Source: Gnetum montanum (taxonomy: Eukaryota > Streptophyta > Gnetopsida > Gnetales > Gnetaceae). From it: a stretch of 64,000 nt of DNA. The stretch covers positions 1,080,135-1,144,134 of the forward strand of contig MNCI01008033.1 of assembly GCA_015680685.1 (NCBI GenBank), read 5' to 3'. The translations under genes were made by a program, and so were the position numbers. The notes below the pieces were generated by a model. That model ran no database searches, had not been told where the DNA came from, and worked only from the letters and a program-made list of their open reading frames with translations. This document shows positions 56,091 to 64,000 of the stretch, one piece after another (the first letter of the stretch is position 1; each line of letters starts with the position of its first letter).

Positions 56091-56957
56091 CTAATCATGC
56101 AGATGCTTCCTAGCCCAATGCAAGTTAAGTGGTGCATAAGGCCTAGTGTGCACTAGGTGGTACTCCCCTAGGCCATCATCTACCATAGAAAAGGAAAATT
56201 CTACCCATAGAGCTTCGTCATGGAGGTCGCTTGTCTTGCTTGGTTGCTTAACATTGGTTGAACAACATTGACTTTCATTACAAATAGGTGGTGTGTCCTC
56301 AGAGATCTCCACCTTTGACCCTTGTTTAGTGTCTACATTGTTGATGGTCAAAGGGGCTACATTGTCATCGAAGATCACCACTTCCCCACCTTCATAAGGC
56401 AAGTGCATTTCTTGGTGGATTGGTGAAGAAACAGCTCATAGCTAGGCTAACCAGGACCTCCCTAAGATTCGGTTGAGTTTGGGCATCTTTTCAATCATGA
56501 TGAACTCTGCGTTAGTGGGGAATTACTCTCTTGCCATGAAATCAATTGTGATTATCCCCTTGACAACCACATATGCTCCATTAAACGATTTTAAACATGT
56601 TGTTCTTGTTGGCCTAATTTGATCTACCAGGCCAAGCTTATCAACGATGGGAAATGGGATCACATTGGTTGCTGCTTTGTCATCTATGTGCACCCTACGA
56701 ATCTTGTATTGACCCATGTGAATTGTTATGAACATGGGTGTGGTGGTTACTTGACCCTTTTTAGGGTTAGCTTTTATCGCTTCATTGCAAAAGGTCAAGG
56801 GTGTTAACCTTGGCTCTTTGGTTGTAGGCAAGAGTATCACTGCATGGATAGCCTCTTTGTCTGTCAACATGTCTTCCTTAATAGAAATGAATGCCAACAT
56901 GCGAACCAAGGCCTTGTGATGAGTAGGGTAGGTCATAATTAAATCATATAGGCTCAA
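56091..56957 (-). pseudogene. Aspartic protease region of the Tat/Ogre-like element
   Basis: Minus-strand frame 56523-56957 has TTPMFITIHMGQYKIRRVHI, then DDKAATNVIPFPIVDKLGL, which corresponds to the catalytic DTGAS-NVIP of Tat proteases with Thr-Gly changed to Asp-Lys. LGRSWLA follows near 56450, the closing LGRPWL strand. The frame to 56091 (GGEVVIFDDNVAPLTINNVD) is the linker that should lead to RT. RT resumes only at 50035, beyond the antisense module. Confidence 0.82.
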
Positions 56958-59755
56958 AGTTGTATTTTTTTATTTTAGTGCTTATTTGACCTATGCAAGT
57001 GCATCTAGGAAATCTTTTCCACCATTCACTTATTTGGTGATTTTTACCTCCTCCATACATCCTAGGAGATGGATTTATAGAGGAGGAGACTTGGTTTTTG
57101 ATTAGGAAGTGGGCCTTTGAGCCTTGGTGTTTGCTTGTTGAGTCTACATGTCTGTGTTGGTGGCCTGAGATGATGAGGTCATGGAAACAACTGAGAAAGG
57201 AGTGGGTTTAGGAGGACCTAGCTCTGTGCATTCCCTAGCCATCTTGTTGGCTAGATGCTCATCACATCTGTTCAAGTAGGTTGGTTGCAATGCAATCCCC
57301 ACAACCAGACCCTGGGCAGATGAGGGATCCACACATTTTGGCACCCTTATGACAAAAGGTATCTAGGTTGTTGTTGCCACAACATGATGTGGGGTCCTAA
57401 TCATAAAGGATGTTATGAGCACTTGAGGTGGTGCCTTGATGATAAAGGAGGCCTATGGCCTAGTTGATGTTGAGGCCCTAATGTCACTAGAGGACACACA
57501 AACCACAAATGGTTCATGTGTTGGCTCTACATTATCATCCACACTAATAGCATTGATAATATAACCTACACCACTAGCTTTTAATGGGTCCTTATAGACT
57601 TTCATGGATTGGTTTTCCAATTGGACAAGATTACTTTCATCAAGGACCAGCTTGCCTTGATTGATCATGCATTGAATATCATCTTTCAACACTAGGTAGT
57701 AATCTATGTTGTGCTCATGAAGTTGATGGTAGTTATAAAATCAATCTAGTCTAAAATTCTTGCATATAGGAGGCTCATTGGGCATAGCCGTAGAAGGGTT
57801 TTGGAGGACCTCACAATACCTCTCGTGGTGCTTTCGCACATCTTCTGACATTTGCTTATGCTGAATGCACCCAACACTAAGTAGTTGATCCAAAAGATCT
57901 AATAGCTTGATTGGAAAAGGGATGTATTTTGAGCAATCCTTGCGTTCAAAGTTTGGCCTTGGGGGAGCTTGCCCCATAGTTGCTAATGATGTGGCTTGGT
58001 TGGATCCCACATTGCCAAAACCTAATGCTTTGTTACTATTAGCCAAGGCTTTAGGTGCCTTGGCTAGTTGCTTGTTGTTGTTGGGCTTGGCTTCATTAAC
58101 CATAGCTACCATGGTGGTTGTTATGGCCTTCCCCTTTTCTTTATCTTTCTTTGCATGTGCATTTTTATAGGCCACATAAGCTGGGTCCCTACTGGCTTCC
58201 ACCACATCTTGTATGTTCTTTGTCTGAGCAAAAGCTTGGCTAAAGGAACGCGAGGCTAAATAGTATAGCTTTGATTTAATGAAATCATTTATTGCAGCTT
58301 TAAAAATGGCCAGCATGTGGGTTTTGGTGATTTGCTTATGAATATCATTAAGGGAGGCACTCCAACACTGTATGAATTTTTTCATTGGTTCCAGTGCTCG
58401 TTGTTTGATGTTCATCAACTGATCTAGCATGGCCTCTGGCTTCAAGGTGTACTTGAAGTAGGTTATGAGTTGCCTTAGCAACTCCTCTAGAGTTGAGATG
58501 GAAGCTCAAGGGAGTGCACGATACCAATCTAGAGGTTTGCTAGTTAGAGACATGGCAAAAATGTTGATGATCGTATATGGCCATGCTTGAAGTAATAAGC
58601 ACTCAAAACAAAAAGTTACTAGGTGAGAATTGGGGTCATCCTCACTATTGTATTTTGTAAACTAGGGGAGTTGGACCCCAGGAGGCAGTGTTAGTGGAGG
58701 AACTGCATGGCTGATGGGATTCTCCTAATAGAAGTCCATTATGTGGACCATCTTTGAGCTGGCCACTTTAAGTCATTTGACCTCCTCTATGAGAGTTTAT
58801 ATAAGCTAGAATGCTTGGTCTAGACTTAGGGATGTTGCAGAGGGTTGCACCAGCTGTGCCGTTAGAGCAGCCCATAGCCCTATTGTGGGTTGTGCCACCA
58901 CATGTGACACTTGGTACATTTGCTACTATGTGTACTACGGCATGTGGGATAGTTGAATAGTGAGACCAGATGTTGGGGCCCACCATGCAGTTGAGGCTAG
59001 GGCTATTGTTGGTGGTGGGACCGAGACGATGGGGATGATAGGAATGTGACTTTTTTATGGCTACAATATCGGCATGATGTGCACATATGGTAGCATTGGC
59101 ATCACAGATGTTGGCTATGAAGGTTGAGTAGATTACAAGGAAATGATGAAGGGAAAAGAGGTAGAAAGTCATACACCTTGTTGCTTGGGCAGGACTTGGT
59201 GGTAGCTACCATTGGCAAAGACTTGGATTGTGGAAGTATCACTACTGCCTCAAAGAAGGCAAAGGACTATGATTGGTATGATAAGAAAATAGAGGTAGAC
59301 TGTGGAACTGAGACATAGAATGGGATGCCCCTATTGGAGTAGGATTCAAACTCCTCTTGTCCATCTTGTAGGGGTTCATCATAGTTTGATACTGTGTCCT
59401 ACTCTCTTAGCCCGTTCACCCTAATAAGTTGGTCCAAAATCCATTTTAAGTTTTTGGTAAGCGATATTACCACGTCAAGGGTGGGAAGGAACTCCCTTCT
59501 ATTTCAGTGGATAATCTTGAAACTATGCTTGGCTTCCATCTCTTGGCAGTCCAATGACAAGCCTACCTAAAGCTTTGTAGAAAGTTATACTATTCATCAT
59601 CTAGCGCCTTATGTTTGGGTGATTGGTATCATAGTCTAAGAGACTACTGGTGTGGTCACACTGGGCTAGGTGATTTCTCAACATCTCCTATGTGTTAAAT
59701 GAGGTGAGCCACCTCCAAGCTCAAGGCAGTAGCCAAGGTGTTAACGAGGTTCATT
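56958..59755 (-). pseudogene. Gag of the Tat/Ogre-like element
   Basis: The best piece is the frame 57741-58481. It has the capsid layout LRQLITYFKYTLKPEAMLDQ, then LEPMKKFIQCWSASLNDIHK, TKTHMLAIFKAAINDFIKSK, FAQTKNIQDVVEASRDP and a Lys-rich linker. Upstream, at 58768-59172, a Thr/His/Ala-rich stretch and MNLVNTLATALSLEVAHL near 59700-59752 look like the N-terminus. Downstream frames at 57453-57692 and 57144-57344 link gag to protease. Stops separate the pieces. No zinc knuckle is seen, as in many Tat gags. Confidence 0.8.
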
Positions 59756-60101
59756 TTCGTTGTGTAGGGAAGGTGTGAGAAAAGAAGATGCTTGAAAAGA
59801 TGTTTAAATGTAGAAAATTTTAAAGTAAAATGGCTAAGTATGAAAACTCTAAAAAATAGGCCAAAAATGGCTAAGTTTGGAAATGTTGAAAAAATGGTTA
59901 TCTCTGGTGTTGTACTTGTCACACTTTGAGAGACTGTTATGCTCATTAGGGTTGTGACACTCTATAGAATACTTAAAGATCAACGCAATGGACACAATTT
60001 GGGCTTTCTGTCTTATGGGGTTCTAGGGGAACCGTCAACTAGGACCAGTCTAGGGTGTAGAAAGCATGTTGAATACCCTTTGCACATAGAAGGAATGGGA
60101 G

Positions 60102-60119
60102 GCCCTCCTTCTAGCACCA
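60102..60119 (-). other. Primer-binding site, tRNA-Asn
   Basis: The plus strand GCCCTCCTTCTAGCACCA matches the 3' end of plant tRNA-Asn (CCCCTCCTTCTAGCGCCA) at 16 of 18 bases; one mismatch is a decayed CpG. It lies five bases inside the 5' LTR. Confidence 0.8.
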
Positions 60120-60124
60120 AAAAC

Positions 60125-61971
60125 TATGATGTCTAAAAATGTCAATGGCTGGAACACTGAGAGGTCCATGGACATACAACCTAACCTCGAATCCATGCAA
60201 GGGCCATGCTAGGGAAATGGAAACAAGGTGCCCTAAATGGTTTGGTTGATCAGACAGGGACTTACATGATGTAATAATAACTATTTGTAAAAGGGGTTTA
60301 TAAAGTAGTATGCATGGGATTTAGGACAGCAAGCAAGAGTGTAGCATAGCGTCTTGGCTTGCAAATAGTAATGTGAATATGCAAATGTATGTTGATAGTA
60401 GAAAAACTGCAAGAGTTTATGCTAAAAAAATTGAAACAAATGATGAAAAAGAAAATGGAACAAGAGCTTGAGGATGGAGAAATGCACCGCCCCAAGATTG
60501 GGGATTGTAACTTTTGATTAAACAGTGTGTGAAATTAGTATGCAGCATCAAAAAGGCATAGCGATAGCATAGCAGTGCAATTACAGTCTTTGGGACATCA
60601 AGGACATGGTGTTGATAGTTGCAAAAGAAGCTAGACTTGTTGGGTTGATAGTTGTCATGCTATGTAGGTGCAATGGAAGACTACATCGTGATACTTGCCA
60701 AAGTGTTAAGTTCGGGTGCTTAGGTGCAGGAGTAACGGAGGTGCTAGGAATGCACAAAATGCACAATGCTCTTATGATTTGAAAACCCCTAAAATGTTGA
60801 ATGTTAGGGTATTTATAGGGCTAGGGTTGGCATGAGATGTAGAGTAAACACCACATGGCCTAAGTGTCATGTGGCATGGGCATGGATGGGTCACGCTGAC
60901 ATGTTACATTCAAAGTATTACGCTCTGTAGGATAGGAATAGGAACCTAGAGACTACTAAATTGTGACCACACCATCTGGACTACACGTGCCAAAGTCTAA
61001 GAGATTTCCATGTACCTACAAACAATGTCAAAATAATGCAACTTAGAGTCTATGCTTTGGGACTACATCTTCCCCCTCTTTCGAGTAGGGTCAAGCATAG
61101 GGACAATTTTGGAGATCAATGGGAGGTGCAAAAGTAAGGCAAACTACTGATCCTAGCTGTTGAAGGAACGTCAAAGCTGAGATGAGGATCGATGCCAAGT
61201 TCTGGAACCTTTTGGAGGCTTTTGGAGGCATTTTTCACATGTCAAGTTGGCTACACTACATAGCATGATAGAACATAGCATGAACACTTAGTGAAATTTT
61301 TGCAAATTTTGACCTACTACACCCATCATGCTATCTACGTTGCATAACATACTAGAGCGTAGCATGAATTCTTAGTCAAATTTTAACAAAATTTACAATT
61401 TTTCTTCATGGCACACTGATCATGCTATGGGTTTTATCAAGACTAGTAGCCTTGGAAGTTAGAAAATTTCCAAATTCATCTTTCATGTTGAGCTAGCTTG
61501 ATAGATCCTTGTCCAACACTTAGGCAAAATTTGGCCCTAAAACCTATGTCAAGCTTGTTACACTATGCAGCGTAGTAGAGCATGATAGTCTGAGAGATAG
61601 AAAAATTTTCTGAACAATTTTTTTTCATCTTGAGAACTTTTAACAGACTCTGGCTTGGTACGTGGGTGAATTGGCAACCAGAACATGTGTTAAGCAGGGC
61701 AAGATGGAGAACATAGTGAGCTTGATAGTCTAGGAGATAGAAAATTTGCTGAACTACTTGGTCCATCCTAAGCGATCCTTGATCACTTTTGGCTTGACAA
61801 GGGAGCGTAGCAGGAAAACTTATAAAAATTTTGCAAAAATCATAACTTCAGGTATGCTATGCTATCTACATTGTAGAGTGTGACACTAGACTTAGAAAAA
61901 TTTTATCCAAGTTTTGACACTTGGACAAATCTGTTGTTGAACTGTAGGAGCTTGAAATTGGTGGTGTTTTA
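60125..61971 (-). repeat. 5' LTR (right copy, 1847 bp)
   Basis: It aligns with 42844-44728 from the AACACTGAGAGGTCCATGG block to the GGTGGTGTTTTA end. TATAAATAC reads on the minus strand at 60809-60817. Differences from the left copy are mostly transitions plus a few indels (for example a missing stretch near 61800). Confidence 0.9.
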
Positions 61972-61976
61972 GGTAA

Positions 61977-64000
61977 GAGCTAGCCACTTACTTTTCTAAT
62001 TCTAATCCTGGCATATCCATTGTCTATATTACCAAGTTTACATTTTAGAGGTCGGCTAATTTCATATGCTTCATCATAGCTTCAATTACAACTCCTTTAG
62101 GTGAACCTTAGCTTGATTGTAGATGTTAAGTTTATCAAAGATGGATATCCATACATCACCTCTTTGCTAGAGTTGCTAGAGGGATTTGTTCACCTTAGCC
62201 TTCATCAACTTCATTTCTTTTCATTAATCTCCTTATGTATTCCAACTTGGTCCTTGTAGTAATTCTTAACTCTTTCATATTTCAAGGCTTCATTCTTCTA
62301 AATGGTAATCTCAATGATGGTATTCTTGAGAAGGATACTAATGATTCATTTAGGAGGATTGTATAAGTCAATTGTAAGCCTTAGATTTAAGATGTATCTC
62401 ATGCACCTTGTGTTTTTGATTTCATGTGCATGGTTAAGGTTTCCATCTCTCAGGCATGCATCCTTACCTTTCTATTCCCACTCATAGGTTTGGGACATGT
62501 TTTGAGCTTCTCAAGAAGTCTCTAGCTTCATTTAGAGACCTTCAAAAGGTTTTGACTTATCCTAAAGCCTCCTAGCTTTGATCTATAATAACAAAGGTAA
62601 AGTATGATTATAGGGATGCATTGGCTTTCTTGCACTAGTGCACTTCATGCATTAGCATAGGGGTGATTTTGCACATTTCCTCCCTTGGGTAAGTGATTTC
62701 TTTCCTATTTTGTGTGTGTTTTGAGTCACCATTTTCAATAGTATGACTAGAATTTGTTAGAGCACTACCTTGTTTACATAGCTTTGAATGATTTGATCAA
62801 TGCAAGGTCTAGAATTTGCGCAGTGAATAAAGCTTATGATTTTTCTCAATTTTGTATTGTTGATGCCTTAAACATTAAATTTCCTACTCTTGGAAACCTA
62901 ATCAATCCCTAAGTATTTCTAGATTCCAAGTGATGATGACTTGCTTTTGGTCTACACAAATGACAAAAATTTCTTTCTCTACTGAATAGCTTTTTATTAG
63001 ACTAACACATTCTACCATACTAGGGTAGGGGTGATCTGAATCCAAAGCATAGAAAATTGGTATCCTATCAAACTTATTAAAGTATTTAGTACCCTCACTT
63101 TCAAATGAAAAATTTCAAGCACTTTGTGCTTTACTAATGGACCTAACTTTAAACTCCTCCACTTGGCTAGTAACATCAATAAATTTCACATCATTGATGC
63201 TTATTTGAGTTGCAATAACCACATTCAACCTTTAGTATAATTTAATACTATTTCCACCTTATACTAATAAAGAATGAGCATATCCATATACTTAGTTTTG
63301 GGCTTAAGGATGATTATTGACCCCTTAGGCTATTTCACATTTTCATCATGGGTTTCACCTCACAAAGGATGAAATCATTCTCTACTATCATACTTATTCC
63401 AAGATTTTTGGAGCTTTAATCCTTTGTATTATGTGTCAAAATGTAACATCACATGAGGCCACTAGTTTCTATTCTGGAAAAGGTCTTGGAACATACTTTC
63501 CAAAAAATCTATGTGATTAGGACCTTGCACATTTGGGTCTACAAATTTGCATACCCATGTTGAAGTTAGTTTTCACTTAAACAAAGTTGACTATAAACTT
63601 TTGCTAACTTTGAAAAATCTAACATATCTCTCCATAACTATTTGAGAGCATGGTGTTTTAGAAATTACCTTAGAAGTATATGTTTCAATGAGTAATGTGC
63701 TATTGGCATTGAATTACCAATATTCCATTATTTCACACAGTTCTTCCAAATGTTTTCTGTAGAAAAGGGCCTTCTTCTAGCTTCTTTATCTCTAATTACG
63801 TCTCATAAATAATCTTTGTGAGTTCTATAAGGAATCCTAGAAGAATTCCCTCTAGATTTCAAGATGATATTTTCTTCTAGACTAGTCTAGATCATTATGT
63901 GGAAGTGGCTAATGTAGAATTTTAAAAATTTAGTTGCTTCTTGATGAGTCTACAGCTTTTGTGGTAGCAATGAAACATCATCAAATAGGGGCTTGTACTT
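61977..64000 (-). pseudogene. ORF2 main part of the second gag/ORF2-type element
   Basis: The minus strand carries the coiled coil that continues into 42200-42838 once the 19.1 kb element is removed. EALKYERVKNYYKDQVGIHKE (about 62220-62290) aligns with EAKRHEKLKEHFQDQVGMYK of the ORF2 at 29409-32180. The region to the right (62600-64000) is more decayed and should contain the N-terminal domain. It runs off the window; gag and the 5' LTR are not seen. Confidence 0.62.

Larger units (their letters stand above)
42844..61971 (-). mobile_element. Complete Tat/Ogre-like Ty3/gypsy retrotransposon (19.1 kb)
   Basis: Two 1.85-1.89 kb LTRs, a tRNA-Asn primer site, a polypurine tract and flanks GGTAG (42839-42843) / GGTAA (61972-61976). 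Minus-strand order from 5' to 3': gag, protease, a 5 kb module with an antisense spliced gene, RT, RNase H, a second RNase H, integrase. The second RNase H marks the Tat lineage, and the length fits Ogre-like members. Every module carries stops, so it is dead, but all domains are readable. LTR copies differ mainly by transitions, so insertion is old. It split an ORF2-type element. Confidence 0.92.

Overview
The window is plant nuclear DNA made almost entirely of nested, decayed LTR retrotransposons. I see no intact single-copy host gene, rRNA, tRNA gene or CRISPR array. The plant call rests on three things: primer-binding sites that match the 3' ends of plant tRNA-Asp, tRNA-Asn and initiator tRNA-Met; lineages found in plants (Tat/Ogre-like Ty3/gypsy with a second RNase H, chromovirus-type Ty3/gypsy, Athila/Tat-like gag); and short GT-AG introns. 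Heavy CpG to TpG/CpA decay and a 19 kb element suggest a large, repeat-dominated genome (a gymnosperm would fit, but I cannot name the species).

Left part. Positions 1-2609 are the 5' end of a well preserved minus-strand Ty3/gypsy element: a gag frame open to the window edge, a perfect tRNA-Asp primer site and a 1033 bp LTR. It sits beside an old plus-strand gypsy element (gag, protease and integrase relics 2615-6130, 3' LTR 6849-7921) and probably inserted into it. A solo LTR of that second family lies inverted at 10297-11138. From 11150 to 20035 runs a plus-strand Tat-like gag-protease relic, cut by a 5.95 kb minus-strand element (12329-18282; target duplication ATAAC on both sides; initiator-Met primer site). 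Next to it lies a minus-strand, intron-bearing relic (20280-23290).

Middle part. An old minus-strand chromovirus has been broken into pieces: integrase C-terminus 23930-24662, integrase core 38667-38870, and integrase N-terminus, RNase H and RT 40005-41345. The first gap holds a plus-strand LTR element (24668-38661, flanks TTATC/TTGTC), which itself holds a minus-strand 8.3 kb element (28443-36790, flanks GGGGT/AGGGT). The 8.3 kb element has gag and a long coiled-coil second ORF but no visible protease, RT or integrase, and its LTRs are related to the LTR at 1577-2609.

Right part. A second gag/ORF2-type element (3' LTR about 41360-42152, ORF2 pieces 42200-42838 and 61977-64000) appears to have broken the chromovirus RT. 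It is split by a complete 19.1 kb minus-strand Tat/Ogre-like element (42844-61971, flanks GGTAG/GGTAA) with a tRNA-Asn primer site, gag, protease, RT, RNase H, a second RNase H and integrase. Between protease and RT this element carries a multi-exon gene on the opposite strand. Its introns keep the reading frame, and arrays of an AGTTTAAGG motif lie at the borders of its modules.

The most notable signals are: (i) a repeated four-arm unit in the transcribed LTR leader of the tRNA-Asp family whose arms change together in complementary pairs; (ii) the spliced antisense gene inside the Tat/Ogre-like element, with a possibly parallel arrangement at 11-23 kb; and (iii) the non-autonomous gag plus ORF2 family.
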